This document shows positions 37,601 through 44,475 of a stretch of DNA of 64,000 bases, in pieces; the stretch's first letter is position 1, and every line of letters begins with the position of its first letter. This DNA comes from Tretioscincus oriximinensis (Eukaryota > Chordata > Lepidosauria > Squamata > Gymnophthalmidae), in the NCBI GenBank assembly GCA_022410635.1, contig JAJVDF010000955.1, positions 1 through 64,000 of the forward strand, written 5' to 3'. A program made the translations under genes and the position numbers. The notes under the pieces were generated by a model. That model was not told the origin of the DNA. It was given only the letters and a program-made list of their open reading frames with translations, and searched no databases.

Positions 37601-39862
37601 TCTAGACATAAACAATAACAAACTGCCGGGTTCCTGTTTCTCTACTTCCTGACAGAATTCCTCTAAATGTCATTTGCAGAAAATCTATAGTCCTTCTGCT
37701 TGAGAGTGGGAACCTGGGTCAGGGCCTTCTCAGTGATATCTTCTTCGAGATATGTCAGTCACCATCACTGTGTTCATTTAAAAAACTCTTGAAGATGCAC
37801 CTCTTTAACTTGGTCTTTGGCTCAAAAAACAGCTCTCTTTCCCCTTTTGGGCACCATCATTTTTAATATGTTCNTTTTTAATGTTAACAGCCCTGAGAAC
37901 TTTGAGTATAGGGTCTTAAAGAAATACGAATAAAAATAAAGAGCAATGAAAGTTATGACTGTGTCTTCTGTTTAAGGTGCTGAGTAGCAGTTTGTAGGCC
38001 AAAGCAGGAGGTCTGTGGCCTGATCTAGCAGAGCTCCATTTTATGTCATAATAATCTTAGATCAATTAGATAATTTTGGTTTGGCTAAAGAGGCTTTCTT
38101 CCTCACAGGACTAACTGCAGTGTATTTTGCAGAGCAAGGCCTTACGCAGGCTGGGCAGAAGAGGCTGCCTGATGCTCACACTACACTTCCCTGCAGGCTC
38201 CACTACCAGCTCTGTTTTACTTTTTTCACATTTGGCCTGCTGCTGCTATCTTTTCATCATTAAAAAACAGGCAGAATTACAACTGAGAAGCATAAAACAG
38301 GAAACAGAAATTCTGTCAGGAAGTAAGCTGTAAGATTACTTTTTACATCTAGCACTCCGTCTATAAAGTCTTATAAATGAAATAAAAATAAATAGCAGAT
38401 TAAAGTTGTGTCTTCTGTTTGAGATGCTGAGTAGCAATTTCTGGGCCAAACCAGAAGAACCATGGTGGCTTGTTCCAGCAGAGCTCCTCTTTATCTGTAC
38501 ATATAATAAAATGGATATCAAAGAGACGAACATTCCGACATATAACAACGAGTGACATTGCTCTGAACTTTGGCATCTCCAGAGATGAAGTGAGGAAGAT
38601 TAGCAGTGAAAGGAAGGAAGGAAATAAAGAAAGAAGGTAGGAATTCCCAGGGGACTCAATTTGAAAAGGACATTGATAAACGAGAGTAGGTTCAGAGGAG
38701 AGTTACAAGGTCCTATGAGGAACAGTTAAAGGATCTCGGGATGTTTAGTCTGCAAAAGAGAAGACTGAGAGGAGATCTGACAGCTGTCTACAAATACCTG
38801 AAGGCTGCTGCACAGCAGAGGGATCAGCTTTGTTCTCATTGGCATATGGAAGGACCAGAAACAATGGGATTACACTACAAGCAAGTAATTTTAGTTTAAA
38901 TATCAGAAAAAAAGTTTCTGACATTGAGAGTGATAAACCAGTGGAACAGTTTGCCACCAGAGGTGGTGTGTTCCCCTTCACTGGAAGTCTTCAGAGGCTG
39001 GAGTCCCAGGGGTGGGCAATTAATTTTTCCCAAGGGGCCGCATGAGAAATTGGGGTGGTTTTAGAGGGCCGGATTAATACAGTTAACTCAGTTCTACCCA
39101 ATACTGTATATAACTCTGAGCTAAGAGGGGCGGGCCGGTCAGAGACAGTAGGAGGGCCGCATGTGGCCCTCGGGCCGCCACTTGCCCAGGTCTGGGCTGG
39201 ACAGTCAACTGTCTGGGATGGTTTAGTGAATCCTGCNTTGAGCAGGGGGTTGGACCCCATGGCCCTGCAGGTACCTCTCTTTGATTCTATAAGGAAGGCA
39301 GTGAAGAACAACAGAAGGAAGGGATGAAAGAAGGGAGGGAAGGAAGAGAAGGAAGAAAAAAGGAAAGGAAGGAGGAAGGGAAGAAAGAAAGAAAGCGGCA
39401 AGGTAAAGGTCGTTGCATTTTCTGTGACACAACGGGCCAGTTCTGCTAGTGTGATAATAATCTTGGGTCAATCCCTGCGTGCCACAGTTTGCTTTTGAAA
39501 GAAAGGCGTTTGAGATGAACCAATAACAAGGTTCCCCGTGGCTGAGGGCGGCACTCTGCCCATGTTCAGGTCACTATGATCATTTAACCCCTATTTGGGG
39601 CTAAAAAAGCATCATTCTCACACACCCCTATCCCTAATGGGCGTGACTGCCCCCCCCCCCCGCCGCCCCCGCCGCCCAACTGCAATGACTGAGGTGTTTG
39701 AGTGGAGCCGCCGACGCCCTGAGGGAGAGAATTGGCGCGGGGAAGTGACGTCACGAAGGCTTAACCCGAGGCCCCCACCGGCTGATTCCACTCACGTTTC
39801 ACCAGCTCTTCCCCGGGGAAGTCGGCGGCGCAGCTTGTAATTAAGGCGCACGGCCCGGCCAT
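16609..39862 (-). CDS. AAGAB: AAGAB, alpha- and gamma-adaptin binding protein (complete, 10 coding exons)
   Basis: Cytosolic chaperone (p34) that binds the gamma and alpha adaptins and promotes assembly of the AP-1 and AP-2 clathrin adaptors; human haploinsufficiency causes punctate palmoplantar keratoderma. Coding exons in transcript order are 39796-39862, 31158-31348, 28037-28133, 26374-26463, 24467-24550, 21154-21243, 20750-20827, 19964-20068, 17768-17817 and 16609-16686. They sum to 930 nt, 309 codons plus stop, against 315 residues in human. The N-terminal Rab-like (pseudo-GTPase) domain spans roughly residues 1-170 with [13 protein letters not shown] and [15 protein letters not shown] diverged linker follows, then the helical C-terminus with [14 protein letters not shown] and [20 protein letters not shown]. 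All splice phases agree. The exon 6 donor is the one ambiguous junction. The gene shares its promoter region with IQCH and converges on SMAD3. Confidence 0.96.
16866..17430 (-). mobile_element. CR1 LINE 3' end in AAGAB intron 9, interrupted
   Basis: From GTAAGAGGAGCCCTGCAGAA to GCTCCAGCTCCTTGATCATT. A mariner-type terminal repeat replaces part of it at 17277-17326. Confidence 0.8.
17277..17326. mobile_element. Tc1/mariner half hairpin
   Basis: ACATGTTATGTTAAAGTGTT then CTTAATTGTTTTGAGCAGTAT is identical to the right half of the palindrome at 60430-60517. Only one arm is present. Confidence 0.75.
17422..17661 (+). repeat. Repeat family Z copy, 5' truncated
   Basis: AACTTCCCAGCAGACCCCAC, TTGGGCTGCTGCTGTTTCTG, GGCATCCAAGCTCTTATAAC and GGCACCCGGTCTATACA. 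Confidence 0.65.
17768..17817 (-). CDS. AAGAB: AAGAB coding exon 9
   Basis: 50 nt. Acceptor TTTGCAG, donor GTCAGT. Encodes [17 protein letters not shown], colinear with human [17 protein letters not shown]. Confidence 0.95.
17893..18010 (-). mobile_element. tRNA-derived SINE fragment, type C
   Basis: GGAAGTAGGTTTGCCATTGTC with GCTCTGAGCTAC at the head end; resembles the copy at 27495-27645. Degenerate. Confidence 0.4.
18935..19760 (-). mobile_element. CR1 LINE 3' end split by a SINE
   Basis: The outer CR1 runs 18935-19072 (CATAAGAGGAACCCTGCTGA onwards) and resumes at about 19370-19760 (TAGTAGCCATTGATACCCTT to CCCTTGATCATTCTTGTTGC) around the SINE at 19074-19325. Confidence 0.8.
19074..19325 (+). 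mobile_element. tRNA-derived SINE, type A (well preserved)
   Basis: GCCAGTTTGGTGTAGTGGTT (A box) and CGGTTCGATTCCCCACTCC (B box), then CAGCTGGGTGACCTTGGGGC, a CTGAGACCTTCGGGTATAGG tail shared with L2-type ends, and (AAATA)n. Confidence 0.85.
19964..20068 (-). CDS. AAGAB: AAGAB coding exon 8
   Basis: 105 nt. Acceptor TGATTAG, donor GTATTT. Encodes [20 protein letters not shown] then [15 protein letters not shown], the start of the conserved C-terminal helical region. Confidence 0.95.
20750..20827 (-). CDS. AAGAB: AAGAB coding exon 7 (diverged linker)
   Basis: 78 nt. Acceptor TTGCCAG, donor GTGAGG. Encodes [20 protein letters not shown] then QANPIT. The linker is poorly conserved, so the call rests on phase (1 in, 1 out), splice sites and position between exons 6 and 8. 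Confidence 0.78.
20945..21065 (-). mobile_element. CR1 LINE 3' terminus
   Basis: ACATAAGAGGCACCCCGCTG, CAGCCCATCTAGACC and GCATCTCAAGCGGGAGG. Confidence 0.65.
21154..21243 (-). CDS. AAGAB: AAGAB coding exon 6 (linker; donor uncertain)
   Basis: Acceptor CCCATAG. Encodes [20 protein letters not shown] then [10 protein letters not shown], aligned with human DRNQGFSLLNSLTGTNHS. The GTAATT donor (exon end 21154) gives phase 1 and joins exon 7 in frame at its plain acceptor, so I chose it. A GTAAAC donor seven bases earlier (exon end 21161) is possible but would need a different exon 7 acceptor. An unresolved base (n) lies just downstream at 21142. Confidence 0.8.
21410..21830 (-). mobile_element. 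Three clustered CR1 3' termini
   Basis: Separate starts at about 21413 (AAGAACCTAAGAGGAGC), 21530 (GAGCCCTGCGGAATGGGG) and 21705 (CTTAAGAGGAGGCCCTGCTG), all minus strand. Confidence 0.65.
21872..22150 (-). mobile_element. tRNA-derived SINE, type B
   Basis: TTTTTTATACCTCAAATGTC at the tail, TCTACTTGAAATGTAGATTG mid-element, and a CTCAGCTGAAAGACTATCTC head. AT-shifted relative to the 11217 copy. Confidence 0.65.
23025..23800 (-). mobile_element. CR1 LINE 3' end, longest minus-strand copy
   Basis: CTAAGAGGAGTCCTGTTGAA through GGAGATGTGGTGACCAGAAT and CAAATGTGGCCTCACCACAG, covering the end of ORF2 and the 3' UTR. Confidence 0.8.
24020..24135 (-). mobile_element. CR1 LINE 3' terminus
   Basis: GGATCCCTGCTGAATGGGGC then GATTGCACCTGGGCAGTCTG. 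Further short pieces lie at 24690-24760 (+) and 24825-24950 (-). Confidence 0.65.
24467..24550 (-). CDS. AAGAB: AAGAB coding exon 5
   Basis: 84 nt. Acceptor CTTTAG, donor GTAGAG. Encodes [20 protein letters not shown] then WSNVVMKN, nearly identical to the mammalian protein as I recall it. Confidence 0.95.
25050..25470 (-). repeat. Repeat family Z copy, nearly complete
   Basis: Starts CAATAACAAATGGCCAGCTT and ends TTTTCCTGCTTACAGGAAGG. The reverse complement of 25271-25289 is ACTATACTTCCCAGCATGC, the best ZNF143-like match in the window. Confidence 0.7.
26374..26463 (-). CDS. AAGAB: AAGAB coding exon 4
   Basis: 90 nt. Acceptor TTTTAG, donor GTAGGT. Encodes [20 protein letters not shown] then [10 protein letters not shown], with both split codons restored by neighbouring exons. 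Confidence 0.94.
26560..26645 (+). mobile_element. Penelope-like tail with hammerhead-like core
   Basis: GCATCTGAAGAAGCAGGCGT then GTCTACGAAAGCTTATGCC and AGTGCTGCTAGCTCCTTTGC; core CTGAAGA at 26569-26575 and GAAA at 26591-26594. Confidence 0.8.
26930..27411 (+). mobile_element. L1 LINE 3' end
   Basis: Broken frames give [26 protein letters not shown] and [17 protein letters not shown], typical of the L1 ORF2 C-terminus, followed by a 3' UTR with AATAATAAAAGATG and a G-run. Confidence 0.65.
27495..27645 (-). mobile_element. tRNA-derived SINE, type C
   Basis: The reverse complement has GTGGTAGAGCAAACAGCC (A-box region) and GCTAGCTCGATCCTCAGCC (B box), as in the plus-strand copy at 41112. Confidence 0.65.
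28037..28133 (-). CDS. AAGAB: AAGAB coding exon 3
   Basis: 97 nt. Acceptor CTTACAG, donor GTGAGC. Encodes [20 protein letters not shown] then [12 protein letters not shown] plus one base. It continues the N-terminal domain without a phase break. Confidence 0.93.
28140..28880. other. AAGAB intron 2 tract, unassigned
   Basis: No coding exon, RNA gene or confident repeat recognised. Confidence 0.4.
28880..29010 (+). mobile_element. CR1 LINE 3' terminus
   Basis: GATGGCCTATATGGGCTCTG-like end (ATAATGGCCTATATGGGCTC) then CTGATCCAGCAGGGTTCCTC and ATGTTCTTAC. Confidence 0.6.
29640..30345 (+). mobile_element. CR1 LINE 3' end, longest plus-strand copy
   Basis: GTGAGGCCACATTTGGACTC, GTGCAGAAAAGAGCCACAAG, TAAGAGGTGATCTGATTGAA, CTTCCAGAAGAGGTGTTGGT, then the terminus GGCAGGGCTCCTCTTACATT. 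Reading frame broken. Confidence 0.85.
30540..30650 (+). mobile_element. CR1 3' end (second subfamily)
   Basis: GTCTGGGATGGTTTAATGAA and GGAGTTGGACCCCAGGAGAC, ending TCTGATTCT. Confidence 0.7.
31158..31348 (-). CDS. AAGAB: AAGAB coding exon 2
   Basis: 191 nt. Acceptor CTTCCAG, donor GTAAGT. It encodes [19 protein letters not shown], then the family hallmark [19 protein letters not shown] and [18 protein letters not shown], the core of the Rab-like N-terminal domain. Ends in phase 0. Confidence 0.95.
31385..31810 (-). mobile_element. CR1 3' termini immediately 5' of AAGAB exon 2
   Basis: Three termini: about 31390 (GGAAGAGCCCTGTTGAATGG), 31505 and 31715. The nearest starts about 40 bp from the exon 2 acceptor, so repeat DNA abuts the splice region. 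Confidence 0.7.
31941..32112. mobile_element. Long hairpin / foldback miniature element
   Basis: Arms of about 80 bp (31941-32021 and 32033-32112), near-perfect inverted copies: CCCAGTATGTGTTTAAGAAA on the left mirrors TTTCTTAAACACATACTGGG on the right. The loop is about 11 bp. Confidence 0.85.
32113..32934. other. AAGAB intron 1 tract, unassigned
   Basis: No exon or recognised repeat. Confidence 0.4.
32935..33260 (-). mobile_element. CR1 LINE 3' termini, diverged
   Basis: AAGAGGAGCTCTGCTGAAAT at 32940 and GAAGAGCTCTGTTGTATCAG at 33136, with CAACTGCACTTGGGTATCTC. Confidence 0.6.
33545..33810. repeat. Purine (GGGAAG)n-type tract
   Basis: About 265 bp of almost pure A/G on the plus strand with irregular GGGAAG, GGAGG and GAAAAGG units, in AAGAB intron 1. 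Confidence 0.9.
33912..34198 (+). mobile_element. tRNA-derived SINE, type B
   Basis: CCGGACAGCTCAGTTGCTAA (A box), then GAAATTGCAACGGACTGCAA and (TTC)n; very close to the 11217 copy, but the B-box region is partly deleted. Confidence 0.75.
34370..34695 (-). repeat. Repeat family Z copy
   Basis: AAAATTACCAGTTTCCAGTT, GCTTGGATGCCCACCAATAG, CCTGCTGGGAAGTGTAGTCT and CACTTTTTCTTCTGACAGGA. Confidence 0.65.
34700..37600. other. AAGAB intron 1, sparse repeats
   Basis: Apart from a TATTTATTTATT/ATACATAC repeat (about 36165-36270), I recognise neither genes nor repeats. The 36.6-37.2 kb part is AT-rich with AATAAA-like words but no reading frame of note. Confidence 0.4.
37605..38355. repeat. Two family Z copies around an L2 end
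   Basis: 37605-37680 is a minus-strand terminus (AAACTGCCGGGTTCCTGTTT). 37690-37935 is an L2-like 3' end (GGGCCTTCTCAGTGATATC, CTTGAAGATGCACCTCTTTA). 38085-38355 is a plus-strand Z copy (GGCTAAAGAGGCTTTCTTCC). Confidence 0.6.
38690..39296 (+). mobile_element. CR1 LINE (second subfamily) with nested hAT-like insertion
   Basis: AAGACTGAGAGGAGATCTGA, TTGCCACCAGAGGTGGTGTG and CTTCAGAGGCTGGA, then after the insert CAGTCAACTGTCTGGGATGG and GGGGTTGGACCCCATGGCCC. Confidence 0.8.
39005..39196. mobile_element. hAT-like non-autonomous element
   Basis: Ends CCCAGGGGTGGGCAA and TTGCCCAGGTCTGGG are inverted (12 of 15 match); internal GGGCCGCATG repeats. GCTGGA occurs on both sides, where the CR1 sequence resumes. 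Confidence 0.7.
39297..39396. repeat. (GGAA)n purine tract
   Basis: Irregular GAAGGAAGGGA units directly behind the CR1 end. Confidence 0.8.
39796..39862 (-). CDS. AAGAB: AAGAB coding exon 1
   Basis: The ATG lies at 39862-39860 in a GC-rich context. It reads [20 protein letters not shown] then VK plus one base, followed by donor GTGAGT at 39795. The split Arg codon is completed by exon 2 to give VK-R-ILGTEEL. This ATG was chosen because it matches the start of the family (MAAGVPCALVTSC in human) and lies at the CpG-rich promoter. Confidence 0.92.
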
Positions 39863-39920
39863 GGCCCCGGCTGCCTGCTGCCCTGCGGCTCCCTTCTAGA
39901 CAAGCGGGCCTGTGTGCTTC

Positions 39921-39950
39921 CTCTTCCGGGATAGAATCCGCTCTTCCGGG
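39921..39950 (-). promoter_or_regulatory. Twin ETS-type sites
   Basis: CTCTTCCGGG occurs at 39921-39930 and again at 39941-39950, which reads CCCGGAAGAG on the AAGAB strand. Two sites at exactly two helical turns, 59-88 bp upstream of the AAGAB ATG, are typical of TATA-less housekeeping promoters. Confidence 0.55.
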
Positions 39951-40153
39951 CCAAACCATTTTTTTAAACGTTCCTAGAAAGCAGCAGCAGCGCTCAGGCT
40001 GNGATGTAGAATTGTTACATAAAACTGAGGAAGGGGAGAGGGGTACTTTTTCTGTTACGAAAAGAGCAACGTGCGCCCAGCACCCTGAGGTGGTTGCTTT
40101 TTCCTTTCCCCCCCTCCCCGCGAGGAAATGGTCCCGCCCGGCTGCGCCCCCCC

Positions 40154-40167
40154 GTTGCTGAGGCAAC
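40154..40167. promoter_or_regulatory. RFX X-box
   Basis: GTTGCTGAGGCAAC is a near-perfect inverted repeat of the RFX half-site (GTTGCY / RGCAAC) with 2-bp spacing, 158 bp upstream of the IQCH ATG. RFX factors drive ciliary and sperm-flagellar genes. Confidence 0.75.
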
Positions 40168-40324
40168 CGTCGCGTCCTGGAGGAGGAGAGGAGACAGACG
40201 CGTGCGTGCATGTGACGCCGTTACCAGTTCCCCAGCTGGCTGGCTGGTCGCCTGCGGTGCGGCTGCCTATTTTCGTTTGACCGAAGGGGGTCGCAGTGAC
40301 CGCGGAGGACGGTGGGAGCCAGCC

Positions 40325-40381
40325 ATGGCTCAGGCTGAGGTGGCCGAAGCGGGCGCAGAGATAGGGGGCATCTTGGTCCAG
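40325..40381 (+). CDS. IQCH: IQCH coding exon 1
   Basis: ATG in an AGCCATGGCT context. Encodes [19 protein letters not shown], then donor GTGGGC. The short exon joins exon 2 in phase 0 to give [15 protein letters not shown]. Confidence 0.9.
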
Positions 40382-43300
40382 GTGGGCAGGCAGTAGTCGG
40401 CGTCTCCCCGCGCCCCCGTCTCCTTCTCCTCCTGCCTGCTAAGCGCTTGACCAAACTCCCGGCATCCTTTGCGCCTCTGCCCACCACTAAGCAGCCATCT
40501 TTATCGCAAAATGCCTTGCGACGCTGTAAGGTTTGCTTTGCAGCTGCCACTTGGAGTAGAATCAAAGCAGCCTTGGTCCAAAGGTTGGAAGACGACTTTG
40601 GCCCTGCTCTCTTGCCATGGTTCTTATGCAATGGATTCACCTTGCCAGTATCTTGAATGATTTTCCTTCCAGAAGAAGTGGTGGTAGCTGGATAAAGCCT
40701 GGATAGTTTTAAGACACACTAGACAAGAGGAGACCCTCTGAATAAGGTTGTGGCTTATCTAGTCCAGCATTCTGTCTCACCCAGTTGTTAGTGGCCCATC
40801 AGTTGCACCTGGGCAGTTTCAAGCAGAAGAAGGCAAAATCTTCACCTGTCCTTGAGGCCCAAGAAGTGTCAATAGCTACTAGGGAGGATCTCTTGAGCCT
40901 GTCTCCGAGATGGAGCAACAGGCAGGATTCCTGAAGTACCGTTTGCAGGGAAGTCGAGAACAGGGAAGGTTTTGCCCGTATCTGTTTCAGACTGCCTAGG
41001 TGCAATTGCTGGGCCACTGAGTGGGACAGAATGATGGACCAGATGAGTTCTGGTGACATTCAACAGGGCCCCTCTTACTTTATGCATCCAAGAAAACAAC
41101 ATAGCATCTAAGAGGTGATCTAGCTCAGTGGTAGAGCAAACTGCCTGGAAAGTATATGGTTGCTAGTTCAATCCTCAGCCTCTTCCTAGACTTAGACATT
41201 GACAAACTACTTCTGCATTATTGCAAAAAAAACCTACAAAAAAACCCAACCCTGCATCAAGCTGTTCATGGAAGTGCCCAGGCCTTCAACCAGGAGGTGG
41301 CATCTACTCAGTGGTACCAAACAAAGCTATAAGATACCATGATTCATGATTCATGTAATAAATATATCTATACTGAGCAGTGGAGCATCTATTTATTGTA
41401 AGTTTCAACCAATTCTTCTAGGTTCAAGAAGATCTTCAGCAGTTAAAAGAGAAATTGCGGGACATTGGCCTTGCTTGGGAAGAAGCTCAGAGCCTTGAAG
41501 CTGCTATAGAAACCACAGAGCATGGATTGCAAGTAAGCAAACCCCCAATTTTCCCAACAGCAGAAGACAGGTTGAGACAAAACCATGAAGATCAAAAATA
41601 CCTCAGTTGAAAGTATTTTTAAAGCCAATTTCCGAACTTGTAAGGTATTGATGGGCTGTACCATGCAGGATGACGACGATTCTTATGAATTGCTACAATG
41701 CAAATCATGTCCCAATTCTTATNTCATTCATGGCCCTTACCTGGGATTAGCACATAAAATCTAGGATTGAAGTTTATACCTTTAGTGGATATTGAAGGGG
41801 CTTTTTCACCAAGAACAGCTTCTAATGCTTGCTTATAGCATTTAGCAAAGAAGAAGAATAAACACAGGAAAGTGCAGCTCTCCTGGTATAATCCAAGTTT
41901 AAAAAACCCGAACTCTGCTTGCAGGTGTCGAAGAGTGTATATTGAAAGGATGCATTTCAAAACATGATAACTTTCAAAAGCAAAATCAAGTAGACTGNCT
42001 GTAATTCCAGATACATATATGAAACCTAACAATAATCTTATGTAACACATCCACCCTGGCAATGTCATCACGGGACCTGATAATACCACCCACAATATTA
42101 GAGGGACTTTTACATGCTCATCTTCTAATGTGGTGTATTCCATTTTCTGCCAACAATGCCCCTCTACACTCTACATTTGGCAAACAGGACAATCCTTTCG
42201 CCAGAGAATAAATGGACACAAATCAGATATTCNAAATGGAAACACACAGAAACCAGTTGCTGAACATTTCAACTTTCCAGGACTTTCTCTCTCAGACCTC
42301 AGGACTGCAGTCCTTGAACAAAGAAACTACAGAGGAAGGTTTGAAAGAGAAGCAGCAGAACTTGAATACATTCACAAGTCCCAGGCCATCAACAAAGGAC
42401 TTAACAGAGATAATGGTTTCCTGGCCAACTATACATTTTTACNAAACCTGTTAAATGAAACCGGTTTCATTTTTATGAAACCTTGTTGCCCAAGGGATTT
42501 TTTCACATAAGNGGATTAGTTCCTGCTATTTACCTGTTTTTCTAACCTGCAATTCATCACCTCACTACAGTGGCATATGCTTTGTCTTCTCCCATACACA
42601 ATTTCCTATAAATACCTGACCCTGACATTAGTCCCTCAGCATCTGAAGAAGTAGACCTGTCTACGAAAGCTCATGCCAACCACTTTTCTCAAGTTAGTCT
42701 CAAAGTGCTGCTAGCTCCTTTGCTGAATAATCTTCAAAGGTCTGCGTGATATTCAGTAGAGTGAAACCATCTTGTGGGAAATTTAAAAAAACCTGTGTAC
42801 AAGGAAGAGTCATCCAAGTGGNCATCTGCTGGTAGCACCTGATGGACCAGACAGCTTTTTCACACCTATTAAAGGTGTAACCTTCTATCCCAGGTTTTAT
42901 CTGGTAACCATCCCCTTTCGCTTTATTCTGGGCTATATCTTAGAACAGGACCTGCCATCTGCACGCTAGTGTAGACTATGGCAAGTCCCAAATGCTAAAT
43001 GCAAAACGCACCATAGAAACTTTATTTCTGTTTGTTCTCAAAGGCAAAGAAAATGTTCAATTCCTTAGGTTTGGTATGTTCTGAAAGCATTCTAACTTCC
43101 TTTCTTTGGCTCATCTCTAACCAGAAACATATGGAGAAGTATTTAAATGCTGTAAACCGATCGGTGTTAACAATATCGCCATCTTTTAAAGCGGACCTCT
43201 GTTCTAGGCAGGTTTCAAAATGGTAAGAGCATTTCATCTGAGCGGGGAGTTTTATTTTTGAAATCTAGAATGTTGTATGAACTCACATTTTGTTATTTGG

Positions 43301-44425
43301 AAAGTTCAGAGAACATTTTTCCAAATGCCTTTTTTTCCCTTTCTATTATGCCTTTGCTCCCACCATGGAGACCTGATTAGATGTCCTCAGTGTTTCAGAA
43401 TTATGGGTCTTTTTGTAGGCTGCATAATGCAAATTTTGCCTCCAGCTATGGGTTTCCTGCTCATTGACTTCATACAAATTAGTTTGCCGCTCTTTCGTTT
43501 TTAGAAATAAAGCTGGAACGAAACCAGGCCTTAGATCCTCTTACTAAATCAGTTTCATTCTTTTCTCAGGGGGGTCCCTCTGGAGACGTCTCAGAAAGAA
43601 ATCACTTTTTCGCAGATAACTGAAATGGCAGCTCCACGCACAGGGCCAGCAATACGCTTGTATCCAGATTCAAAGGTCAGAAGCATCTTATGATACTGTT
43701 GTTCCCCAACTGTTCTCTCCTTAGGGCAGGCCAAATGCTACTTTCATGCAAAAAAGTGGACATCAGTGTCTATTAAACAGCTCTTGTTCTGCCAGATATC
43801 AATAGAGGAAAACTGGCAAGCATAATCCGTCTTCAGTTAATCTTCAATAACTGAAATTAATAAGGTTTAGTCCAGAATTTTTTTAACTAAACTAAGGTTC
43901 CCACATAAGAAATATGATAGAACTTTACACCATTAATAACTATAGAAGGGAGGGCTGAGCACCAGGGGCATCTCCTAATCCCTGTAGCACCTGGGGGTAG
44001 CTGCATATTTTTACATTAAAGGTGCAAAACTCTATTCCAGTTTTTATGTGGGAACTCTTGACTAATACCATTCTGCAAAACTAAAAATGGGGCACCATTC
44101 TACAATTATGCTTGCGTCCAGGCTATCTGAAGGAGTGCCTTTTCTCATATAGGCCTGCCTGTGCATTAAGATTTCAAGGAGAAGGCCTTCTGGTCATTTC
44201 TCCTTTTTCAGATATGCAAGGAGTAGGGGCACATAGAAGGGCCCTCTCTGTGGTGGCTCCCACACCCTGGAACAGCCTCCTAGAGGCTTGCCAGGTGCCT
44301 TCACTGTATAGCTTTCGGTGCCACTTCACCCAGGCTTTTGACTCTTAGCTCCTTCTGCATTTTGTCCTTCCAGGAAGGGAGAGAGGGAGAATATGGATCT
44401 TTTAAAATATTTCGTTAGTGTGTAT

Positions 44426-44475
<50 letters not shown>

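Larger units (their letters stand above)
39863..40324. promoter_or_regulatory. Bidirectional CpG-rich promoter of AAGAB and IQCH
   Basis: 462 bp separate the two divergent start codons. The tract is rich in GC and CpG, and I see no TATA box at the expected spacing. It contains two identical CTCTTCCGGG sites (39921 and 39941; ETS core GGAA on the minus strand), an RFX X-box at 40154-40167 and CCGCCC-like GC boxes. GC-rich sequence extends to about 39.65 kb on the AAGAB side, including TGACGTCA (CRE) at 39746-39753 in AAGAB intron 1. Shared use is inferred from the head-to-head arrangement. Confidence 0.85.

Noticed and set aside
39792..40640. Long minus-strand and plus-strand frames around the promoter (139 and 100 residues)
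   Set aside because: GC-rich DNA gives open frames by chance; real first exons are 39796-39862 and 40325-40381.
42040..42726. Retroviral or viral gene
   Set aside because: The GIY-YIG domain and 3' end identify a Penelope-like retroelement; no viral genes were recognised anywhere in the window.
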